Origin: Ectocarpus siliculosus
Lineage: Eukaryota; Sar; Phaeophyceae; Ectocarpales; Ectocarpaceae
Direction of reading: 5' to 3'
DNA: 64,000 bases
Assembly (NCBI GenBank): GCA_000310025.1
Contig: FN648564.1
Location: 180,510 to 244,509 of the forward strand
Shown: positions 55,262-64,000 of the stretch, one piece after another
Layout of the letters: each line of letters opens with the position of its first letter
How positions within the stretch are numbered: position 1 is the stretch's first letter
Translations under genes and position numbers: made by a program
The notes under the pieces: generated by a model
Databases searched by the model: none
What the model was told of the DNA's origin: nothing
Seen by the model: only the letters and a program-made list of their open reading frames with translations

Positions 55262-55660
55262 ATGTGTGAGGGTGAATTTGGATGTGAAAATAACTCAGAA
55301 CACAAAATTCAAACTAGCTGGTCATTCCTGGACACGTGTAAATCTACTGTTTTTGCACCAGCTGCCCCACATGTACTTTCCAGCCGCCCAGCCATATCGT
55401 GGAAGGTTCATGTGCAAAGCAAAATAAACAGTGTAGACGGTGCAGGTTGGGGTTGCGACGACACACATATTGCGTCCCCAAACCTGAATAATAAAAAATC
55501 CCCGAGAATATTGCAGTATAGCGTCAGCTACAAAAACACGTATTTACAAGCTGACGTGATACTGCCAACAACCAGGGCTTCCGGTAGATTTCTTAACTGT
55601 CTAGGACAAGAACACTTGCAGTGCTCTGGTGTGCTGCACGCTGGGTGCATGTGCATCTAG
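55262..55660 (+). CDS. Orphan open frame, 132 residues
   Basis: ATG 55262 to stop at 55660. The product contains HKIQTSWSFLDTCKSTVFAP and PNLNNKKSPRILQYSVSYKN; Cys count is moderate; no membrane segment. No family recognised. It is one of few ATG-started frames above 130 codons in this part. Confidence 0.25.
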   Translation: MCEGEFGCENNSEHKIQTSWSFLDTCKSTVFAPAAPHVLSSRPAISWKVHVQSKINSVDGAGWGCDDTHIASPNLNNKKSPRILQYSVSYKNTYLQADVILPTTRASGRFLNCLGQEHLQCSGVLHAGCMCI

Positions 55661-55789
55661 AGTACGGGAGGCATGGGGTGCGGACGGGCAGCCTAAATCT
55701 CGAAAACTGAAGGCAACCGACGGGCTTCGGTTTTGATCGAGACAGACCATGGGCCAAGAACCAAAAGGCCCAACGAGTGGCCGGTTTAA

Positions 55790-56210
55790 CGTAACATCAT
55801 CAGGACGCTCGTGTGATAGTTAGCTCTCTGGGCGTAACGAGTCTGGAGTGCCGAGGTGTGAAGATGGGCGAGCTCTATGTGCGAGTGACGGATGCCAACG
55901 AGATCTGCATGCGGGCGAAAAAATAAATCTCCAGGTCGTCTATTCACTTCTTGCAATTAATTTTCGTACGGCATGCGGACGTCAGCCCAGAAAAATACAC
56001 AAAATATGGTACGCATGCCAGCGGGCATATTATCGAGACACAGACACAGGCATGAGTGAGCCAAGAGCAATATGGCACAATGGGTGGTAAGTTTTACGTA
56101 AGGTCATCAGGACGCTAGTGCGGTAGTTAGGTCTCTAAGCGTAGCGAATCTTGGGAGTGACTGCGTAGAGATGGGTAGGCTCTAGGTGCGAACGCAGGCA
56201 CGCCCCTTTT
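55790..56210 (+). repeat. Duplication with a period of about 308 bp
   Basis: TTTAACGTAACATCATCAGGACGCTCGTG near 55784 and TTTTACGTAAGGTCATCAGGACGCTAGTG near 56092 begin copies that share ATAGTTAG/GTAGTTAG, CTCT.GGCGTA, GAGATGGG and GCTCTA.GTGCGA. Confidence 0.65.
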
Positions 56211-56554
56211 CAAATGGTGACAGAAAAGTTCGCAAGCCGCGATCGCGCCCAAGTTCTGTCGGCAAAAGGACAATCGTCGCCATTCGTGTAGCCTTACCCA
56301 CCAATCGTTGTCGTTTCGTGTGGAAGCTGCATTTCAGAGGCATGCACATCGGGCAAAGTTAGACCTGGGCCTGACCCTGTTTTTGGGTCAAATTTCTGTC
56401 CAGCGCATGTTCTGTCGAACAGCCCATATTGCCGGAAATTTTATTTCATAGCCAATCAATCCCCGCATTTTTGGCAGCCAGGTCAGTTTACCAAACAAAA
56501 AGACTGAACATCGGCTGTGGTGTGTCCTGTTCTTTTTTTTAGTTGACAACGAAA
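56211..56554. other. No gene recognised
   Basis: Short frames only. Confidence 0.5.
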
Positions 56555-57420
56555 TGGGACTGCTGCAGCCACCCCGGTTCCCACCCGGCCGTGAGGCCGC
56601 AGGGACATTGCGTAGAGAACAGAACAGCCACCGCTACTCATGCCACAAGAACGGACGCAAAAGCTGCAGTAGCACCGGCGGTAGAGCCGTTGCCCGTTTG
56701 CACCAATTTCAGAGACGAGCGGATGAGCGGAAAAAATACACCCGATCAGCGAGAGCAGGTAGGTCTGATTTTACAACATTACCGCAACTGAAGCCGCCGC
56801 CGCCCTTCCCGCCCATCCAAGGGGTTGAAGAGACACTGCGGGGAAAGAAGGGAAGTCACTGCTACTCATGGCGCAACAACGGCAGGAAGAGCTGCAGTGT
56901 AGCGTCCGTGGTGGAGTCAAGCAATGTCGCCCAAAAGTTAGTTGAACGACGCCTCACACATGCACACGGAAGAGGCAGCGATCTCACCCTAAATCACTTC
57001 ACACCCAAACGGATATGCAACGACCACCCCCGTCACTGCCCGTCTACGAGCTCGACAGACATTGCAAGGAAAATAAGAAAACCGCTCCTACTCGTGGTGC
57101 AGGAACGTTAGCAACAGCTGCAGTAGCGCCGGTGGCAGTGTCGTTGCGCCAGTGCAAACTTTGGAGATGATGAGCGGAGAAACAAACACCGACCAGAAAG
57201 AATAGCAGGTGGACTGATTTTTACACTATGGTACAAAAAGGAACTGAGGCCGTCGCTGCCCTTCGCGCCCCTTCAAGGGCTTCAAGAGACACTGCGACGA
57301 AAGCAGGGAAACAACTGCTACTAACGGTGCAGCAACGGCAGGAAGAGCTGCAGGTAGCGCCGGTGGTGGATCAAGCAATATCGCCCAAAAGTCAGTTAGT
57401 AATGAAAACAAAACGCTCGG
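56555..57420 (+). repeat. Tandem array, four units of about 229 bp
   Basis: AARAGCTGCAG and near forms recur at 56656, 56887, 57113 and 57343 (spacing 231, 226, 230), each within the order GACA.TGCG..GAA, CGCTACTC..G.GCA.CAACGGCA, GCTGCAGTAGCGCCGGTGG. Units 2 and 4 also share TCAAGCAATRTCGCCCAAAAGT. Part is open in the plus frame (56554-57111, no ATG at its start) but units are not in a common frame throughout. Confidence 0.75.
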
Positions 57421-58730
57421 AAAAATCAATCCCATACAACAATGTGAGCTTTTTCCAACGTCGCGCCTGCTTCGCCCCCGTTCCCGAATCCCAGACAGAC
57501 CACCCCCTCGCACCCTCCCCCCTAGCATTGCTCCCTCCAGAGCTCGCTTCCTAGATGCTCGCCCCGCAGACGGCAGCGAACCTCCGCGCCCTTGATCCGG
57601 CAGTCGACACAGAACCGGCTGGTTGTGTGGTCACCACATTGTTTTTTGCTTGAGAGGCGGGGACTTTCTCTGGACTTTTGGACCCGTGCGTCACCCCAAA
57701 ACTATCCCATCTTAGGATTCGCACTCAGAGACGTCCGCGGAGCGGATTCTGGGGCGGTTTCTTGTATCACCTCCGAAAGAACGGTAGCTATGTTTTTGTC
57801 CGTGGCGATTTTCGCGAAAGCTCCACACCCTCGCGGCCGCTGTGAATTTGGCCAAAAAATACTTGATTTCTGAGGGTTTGATGGGATAGAACCCGCCGAT
57901 TGAAAAACTGACCCCGAAACACGCATACGTCCTGTTCACAGGTGTGTACTGAACCGTAAGAGCCAGTTCGTTGGGGCATCGAGTATTCCGCGTTCTCCTC
58001 TCGCCGTCTAATGTCAAGTCAATACAGGATTTGGCGCGTCGACCGGAAAAGCTGATAAACAAAATTCGTGCGATTGTTCATCGAACAGCCTGACCACGCG
58101 CATACACCAAAAAGGGGGATCAGGCACAGGGTTAACGGTGATTGCAATCGACAGCAGAGACATAGATTCGATTGGAATGTGCCGCGCACAGCTGATCCAA
58201 AGCCGTGGTTGTGTCCGTGTCTGTGACCCAGGGGGCATGCAGCAGAATGGGACACAGCAGTGTGGGCACAGCAGTGTAGGAAACACAGCAGGGCAAAAGC
58301 ACACACCAGCGTGCTGGTGGAAGTGCACAGTGCGTGTATGCTATGCCAGGCGCAGCGTGCCTCCTCCAGAAAGGGGCATGCGTGCTACCACAGCAGAGTG
58401 GCACACAGCAGTCTACGACACGCACTCAGTGTGGGCTAAGAATTGATTGCGATCACACATTTTCATTAAATCTGACTGTGGAAATTTCGGCCCAAACCTA
58501 TTTGATTCAAGCATAGAAACTAAATCACACATTGCACATGATCGCAGCATGGCAACTGATACAACTTCCATGAGATTAATGTATTGAAATTCGGACAACA
58601 TGTATTGCTTTCCAAGATAGCGCTGACTGAAACCCCAATTTCCAATTGGGAAATCAGTCGATATGTGGTGCGTCTCAGCGTGTGTATCCGTTACCGTGCG
58701 TACAGCAGCGGTATGTTGATGCCTGCACTG
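57421..58730. other. No gene recognised; one minus-strand frame of note
   Basis: The minus strand 57712-58062 is open for 116 codons with a natural-looking product (YTPVNRTYACFGVSFSIGGF) but no ATG. CACAGCAGTGTGGG-type words repeat at 58250-58290. Confidence 0.35.
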
Positions 58731-58910
58731 CTGCCGTTGCACGTGTCTCAGAAGAAATAGTCAAGGCGTGCGACGTGTAGATTAAGTTATAGATGTCATG
58801 ACCAGCGGTCTGCTGCCTGCATGCCGTTGCACGTGTCTCAGAACAATTAGTAAAGGCCCCCGAGGTGTCGATAAGTTGAATAGGTCATGATGACCAGTGG
58901 TCTGCTGTCT
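58731..58910 (+). repeat. Tandem duplication, about 90 bp
   Basis: GCCGTTGCACGTGTCTCAGA at 58732 and 58822 begins two copies that share AATAGTMAAGGC, GAYGTGT, TCATGACCAG or ATGACCAG, and GGTCTGCTG. Confidence 0.8.
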
Positions 58911-59063
58911 GCAGCTGTCGACCGTGAAAAACAGCGCGACGGATAGAACCGGACGGGGGTGGGCAGCCCATGCCTGGGATCCCTTAACAGACAATGCACT
59001 GCCGCACCTCGTCACACTGGTTTTCGGGAATTCGCAGTATTGTTCCCGCCCTTCGTTCACGTA

Positions 59064-59433
59064 CTCCCCCCCAATCGGTGTCTGTCATCGGGGCCACGTT
59101 GTGTTAAAGTGGTCAAGCACGCTCAAGGCAGTTACACAGTGCTTACAACTCTTTCTGGGAGTGGCGTCGCCAGGAAATAAATGAATTCTTCCGCAGCTGT
59201 TATCCGTACGTAAGGAAGTAAGCACAAGATGCCGAACACCCTTAGCAGGATGCAGCGCACCTTTCATTCGACTCGCCAAATATCTCACGGCGCTTCGCGG
59301 TTGGTGATGTGCGGACTGGTCCTGTGAGAACCAGGCGTGCTCCGCCCCGGCTTGGTAGGTGTGAGGTCAATGGTCTAACGACTACGGCATGCACGACTAT
59401 TGAGTACAACCCCCCCCCCCCCACCCCCCGCTT
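59064..59433 (+). mobile_element. 5'-truncated LINE 3' end, copy near 59 kb
   Basis: Begins with sequence like 28938 (CTCGGTGTTTGCCATCGGG), skips about 180 bases, then follows 29147-29483 to a 13-C run (59410-59422). GTTCACGTA on both sides (59055-59063 and 59434-59442) is a 9-bp target-site duplication. More diverged from the long LINE than the 15.7-kb copy, so older or from another subfamily. Confidence 0.85.
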
Positions 59434-59589
59434 GTTCACGTATTGAATTCAAAATCCTCGTGGAAATGAAATGCGGCAAGTTAGCATGGAACAGATGACC
59501 GGTGGGGCCTTGTATTGCGTGTCATCGGAGTGGCCACGGAGGAGATCACGAACCAAGTCAGATGAAAGGCGAGTTTATCGAAAATTGAC

Positions 59590-59870
59590 GAAAGGCTTAT
59601 GGCCAAAACTTGCTGGAGTGGCGGACGCGGGCAGAAAACACACGTCTACGACCACACTCGAAAATCTCTCGTTATCTCTCCAGAACATCCACAAAAAAAA
59701 CACTTTGCTTTTGGAGAAGACACACGAGATCAGCAACTCGAAAACCACGCAAAAAACGGAAATGTGGTCGACTCGGGTAAGAATTCCGAGAACGTGGGGT
59801 CAAAATCGAACGTAGGTCTGAGAAAACGCCGGGTTAAAATCGAACGCATGTCTGAGAATTTCGCCAACAG
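59590..59870 (+). repeat. Dispersed repeat Z, copy 3 (diverged)
   Basis: AAACTTGCTGGAGTGGCGGACG, CACTTTGCTTTTGGAGAAGA, GTGGGGTCAAAATCGAACGTAGGTCTGAGA and a second GGGTTAAAATCGAACGCATGTCTGAGAATTTCG match copy 1; the last word pair is duplicated here. Confidence 0.6.
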
Positions 59871-62519
59871 ACAGAAATGTCAAGTTTGCGCGGGTTTACT
59901 TTTGCAACGAGAGAAAAAAAAAATACATGTATCGGAATAGAGCAGATATGCACAATGAAATAACTAGGGAATGCGACGTCCGGAGGACAGAGTAAAAATC
60001 CAGCACTATCTCTTCTTTCATCATCCTAGCACTACCACGGCACGTACAGTACATGTTCGGAGCAGTGAAAAAGAGAAAGTAACAACAAACAAGCTTGCCA
60101 CAGTACTCGTCGTACAGCGTCCTGCAACATGTTCTGCCAAAGAGTTTGTGGGGGTCAAAAAACGCTGGAAGCTCGTGCGTTGGTGGTTAGTGGAATGTGC
60201 GGAGCCTGTCTCTAACTGCGCTATGTAGCGCAAAGGTGGATCTGTGACAGGTCGTTACACACTACGAGACAGCAGTTTAAAGTTGTTTTTTCAGTCGGGT
60301 GTAGTTTACAGATTATAGACTGCTGTGCTGGGCGCACGACATCGGCCACAATCCTGCGCGCTTTTTGACGGGATCGAAGGGGAGACGCGCTACAGCAATA
60401 GGGTGCTTTGTTTCGTATCATGCGCAAACTTCGCTTGGTTGCCGCGTGTGGCGAGGTTGTGTAGTCAGCGCACAAACGCCCCGCCCCACGTCAGCGCTTG
60501 CCGAATGTATCAATGGCCTGGTCATAGATTGCCGTGTGCCCACGGCTGCTTTACCAATTGATTGTTGTCAAGTCCCGTTTGTGTCTTGGTACGATCGCGT
60601 CATGAACGAGGATAGAAAGGTACTGAAGCAGTACTGTTGTGCTGTGTACTGGTGACAGCGAGAGCGACCCGGGAGAAGGCTATGCACTATATTACTGGGG
60701 TTAGCTTTCGGCGGAGGAAACGAAAGGACAGAACGCTCATTCCTATGGACACCACCATTTACGATGCATGTACTGCTGCTGTGCTCTACATGTCTTCATC
60801 TAGACTTGTGTACGAGATGTGTGTACGCCTCAACTGTTGCTAACTAGCGGTGGAGGGAGCGAGAGGATGAGTTGGGTCTCGATCCAACCGCGCGCTTGCG
60901 GCAGTGACCTTGCAGAGAGAGGGATAGGTTGTCCCCGCTAGCGTCCTCGTCGAGCGACAGTACTACCCAGTAGAACACGGCAACAACGTGGCGACGTGCA
61001 TAAAAAAAAACAATCACGCCACCTCCTTCCTGTGGGCCGCATTGAGGATGTTTTGCATTCAGACATGGTGCGGGCCGCAAATATTTGAGGTAGCTTCTCC
61101 GCCTGCCAGTTGGAGATTCGAGATAGAAGTCCATTGATGCTTCAATGAAGACGACGGTGCAGGGTCAAATGCACAGGTTCGGTACTGTTGTAGACGGAGA
61201 CTCAGTTGGTACTGCTGTAGACAGGGATTCAGCTCCCAGCTCAGTCACGCACACGATCGGAACACGAGAAAGAGCCGAAAAATTCAAGCTATATTCGTTC
61301 CGAACACAACTTCGAGTTGTGACGAGCTGTGACAAAGGGGTAACGAGCCGCGGGCGGGCTAGCACCTCACAGTAGTCTATCTGAGCCGCTGTGCTTTAGG
61401 TCTACGCATACGCAGATGCGACGGCGCGACGAAGAGGGCTTGTGCCCGACCTCAGCTGATGGTTAAGAACACTTCAAACCGGCGGGTGCGGAGCAGCAAT
61501 CTTGATCCATCCGTTCGAATGCAAGCATACGTATTCCGCAAGTAGGAACAAATTGCGCGATCTGTATCTGTCGAGGTGCTGCTTTGCTGCCTGGAGCAGC
61601 GTGTTTCGCACCTTGACAGCGTCGATTGGTGGGTCAGTTGCTATGTACGACCAGACTTCTGTTGTGTACTGATGTTCACGAATCCAACACGGTACGACGC
61701 GGCGTCACAAACGGATAGATGTCGGCACATCAAACCTGTGCCCCTGAGGCAAAAAAAATACGAACTGATCCCAGCAAACGCGGCCATTCCCGCCCGTCTG
61801 TGCCTGCTGCATCGTAGTGTGCTTGGGTTTTGCCAGCAAAGAAAGGATCACGTGCACTACGCTAGCAGATCGGGAGCACTACTGTATGGAGAGCATATCC
61901 GCCATCAGTTGGGGCATCGGCGCGTGCAATTTAAATGCGGTTGCGTTCACAGCAGCAGCGGATTTATGCATGGAAGCATGGATCTTTGTCATTTGATTAA
62001 GGTAGAAATATTTCGGACAAGATTACTAATAATAAACCGGGATGTGATTGGTGGAGCAATCGCAAACCTTGGAGACGCGAATCTTTCCCCTCGTCACCGC
62101 ATTACGGCGGCCGCCCCGAGAGCGAGTCGCACATGGGCAAGGCCCTTCGCGGCCCACAGCTACCGTAAGGCGAATATCTCGCGGCGAACGGGGGTCCAGA
62201 GGGGGAGAGACTACACAAACTTGGTTCTGGTCCCACGAGAGCGGCGGGATTGGCAACGGCGCAACCTCGTGAGCCCTCAGCCTGGAGGCAATCCGTGTGT
62301 AGGCCTATACCGCGTTTTGCCGAAGCTGTTGATCCGTTCTACGATCCTGTTCGTTCAGATTCAGACCAGTTTTTGAAGTTTAGCGCTGTTTGTATTTTTC
62401 TCCCGGCCTCGTTGTTAAGTTGGACTGTTTGTTGTCGGTTGCACCGCTGTTGAACTTCGTCGACCTACGGCCCACTTTGTCACCCTGCACTTAGGTACAC
62501 ATATCTCGGGGAAGGGGTG
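59871..62519. other. No gene recognised
   Basis: Overlapping frames; the longest plus frame (61576-62376, 266 codons) starts with GTG and overlaps frames on both strands. A 28-bp tandem pair GGTACTGYTGTAGACRGRGA lies at 61181-61234. Confidence 0.4.
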
Positions 62520-62819
62520 GTTGTTCCGAATTTCAAAAACACCGTTAAACGCCCTGTCTGCAGGCGCGGAAATCAACGGAGCGATTTTTTTTCATCATTC
62601 CTTGACTTTTTATCACAAAAATAGAGTGCGGCAAACGATTCCTCTCGAAATTCCGAAGAAGACGCATCTTTCCGATTTTTCGTGGAAACAAAATTTCGTG
62701 GGATATTTTGTGATTTGGTTGCCGCTGTGAGAGAAGCACAGACAGCTCGCACGCGCACACACCCACACATCCACTACCCTACAGAGCAGCACACCAGTGG
62801 CCACACACAAGCACAACAC

Positions 62820-63125
62820 ATGCCGCGACAAATGTCAAGAGTGACGACGCGAAAGCGGTCGAAGACGAATGGACGGTTCCCTCAACGTGCTCAGGCAGCA
62901 GCACCACCAGCACCACCCGTCGGTTCAGACCTAGAGTCAGATGTTTCTCCCGTGGACATCGTCCCGGATGATGATCCCCGTGACGAGGACTGGCGCGGCG
63001 AGGACTCTGTCTGGTGGTGCCTCACACGGAGGCCAGGCCATACTGAAATCCGTGTTGGTCGTTGGTGGCTTTTGGCTGCCCCGTGCATTGAAATTTACTT
63101 CATTGGCATGTCAATCGATATTTAA
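62820..63125 (+). CDS. Orphan open frame, possibly a first exon (101 residues)
   Basis: ATG 62820 (a second ATG follows at 62832), stop at 63125. The N-terminus is basic (MPRQMSRVTTRKRSK), as in a nuclear signal, then Pro/Ala-rich, then strongly acidic (DLESDVSPVDIVPDDDPRDE) and Trp-rich (SVWWCLTRRPG..GRWWLLAAP). The basic-to-acidic order and clean composition look like a real protein start. No family recognised. Confidence 0.3.
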   Translation: MPRQMSRVTTRKRSKTNGRFPQRAQAAAPPAPPVGSDLESDVSPVDIVPDDDPRDEDWRGEDSVWWCLTRRPGHTEIRVGRWWLLAAPCIEIYFIGMSIDI

Positions 63126-63264
63126 CCATTGGTGTTGAGTATGCAGTCGCTCCCACCGGTGTGTTGTTCTTGGGTATCCCCCTGGATGCGACGTACATGT
63201 GTGAGAGAATGTAAACATGCATAAGACTTGAACGTAATGTGTGTGACTTTACAAATACAAAAAG

Positions 63265-63519
63265 ATGTGGTGCTTGATATGCATAGCATACCGCGGAGTA
63301 AACGTATTTACAGAGCTAGCTAGGGGTTTCCGTGGTAACATTAGGGGGTTCCGTCGCGTTACAAGCGAGTTCCGAGGCGTTATACGGGGTTTCCGAGTTA
63401 CAATTAGGGAGTTCCGCCGTAAAATTGGAGGGTTTCGTGGTATGGTTAGGGGGTTCCGCGGTATGAATGGGGGTACCCTATACATTGAGGGGTTCCATGG
63501 TCATTTTGGCCACAAATGA
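63265..63519 (+). repeat. 21-bp minisatellite, nine units, in an open frame
   Basis: From 63319 to 63507 a GGGGTTCCGYGGTAYRATTAG-like unit repeats nine times at exactly 21 bp. The plus frame (ATG 63265, 84 codons) reads it as the heptad RGFRGxI with variants such as REFRRKI and GGFRGMV. The minus strand is open too, as IPRNPLT-like heptads. Confidence 0.85.
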
Positions 63520-64000
63520 CGAATTTTCGCAAAATCAGAAAACTGCAGCTATGAACGTAGCTCGACGAGGCAATCACGAATACGTTGTTTCACGTCCCAT
63601 CTCTCATTATAAAATTATGTTTGGCAACTCGACGACTACCGTCGCGTCGCGTGTCTGAAGCCTTTGATTTTTTCAGCGGGCAACAATCAAGGTAGACACC
63701 AAGAAGACGCCCGACGAGCACACAGGAACCGGGGGACCCCAGAAAACAACGCACGAAAAATGTAAGAAAGGAAGAAGCGAGAACGAAAGAGCCAGGCGCG
63801 ACAGGCTTCAGGGAGGAGGCAAAAGAGCGCATAGAAAAACCACGGTCGCCGCTCGCTCTGGACCGCTGGAAACTCTCACATAACACTGCATATGCAGCAA
63901 ACGTTAGGTAGGGCCCAAGTCCATTCCTTGGCATAACGCCCATCGCTTCACATGAAACAGCCGGATGCACAGTTAGCCCCTTACACAGCAGGAAGCAAAA
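63520..64000. other. No gene recognised
   Basis: A minus frame (63590-63970) of 126 codons overlaps others; nothing is recognised. Confidence 0.4.

Noticed and set aside
61576-62376. 266-codon plus frame as a gene
   Set aside because: Starts with GTG, unremarkable composition, overlaps frames on both strands, no family resemblance.

Overview
The window is eukaryotic nuclear DNA dominated by repeats. Base composition is mixed, there are microsatellites, one 100-base assembly gap, many decayed retrotransposon pieces, and no operons or dense open frames. The mix of Copia elements, LINEs and scattered CAG/CTG-rich tracts (for example TACTGCTGTAG near 51.85 kb) would suit a brown alga or another stramenopile, but no host gene is recognised, so that is a guess. 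I see no rRNA, tRNA or CRISPR feature and no host gene I can name; the few candidate host coding regions are orphans at low confidence.

Layout. 0-1 kb: gag of a Copia element on the minus strand, open over all that is visible. 1-3.1 kb: small inverted-repeat elements and one small orphan frame. 3.5-7.4 kb: degenerate tandem repeats and simple repeats. 7.4-11.4 kb: nothing recognised. 11.8-16.4 kb: decayed LTR-retrotransposon sequence, a Copia pol fossil at 14.3-16.4 kb, two 5'-truncated LINE ends, and an assembly fault around the gap: the 440 bases before it look like a smeared duplicate of the 440 bases after it.

17.29-44.65 kb: the main structure, a head-to-tail array of four copies of a unit of about 3.1 kb. 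The array begins and ends at the same unit border. Later insertions can be delimited by comparing units: a TA-flanked element with perfect 24-bp inverted ends that holds two LINE 3' fragments (18299-20511); a 366-bp TA-flanked MITE (20563-20928); a block of about 4.77 kb with a nearly full-length dead LINE, bounded by a 6-bp repeat (25140-29906); and two copies of a TGA-flanked DNA element (34534-36850 and 41956-43047), the first holding a large foldback element.

44.65-64 kb: scattered dispersed repeats, several tandem duplications, a third truncated LINE end with target-site repeats (59064-59433), and low-confidence orphan coding candidates at 50.2, 55.3 and 62.8 kb.

The elements connect through the LINEs. 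Two different LINE types end in C-runs and share a small 3' stem-loop and nearby tail sequence, which suggests a shared way of priming their copying.
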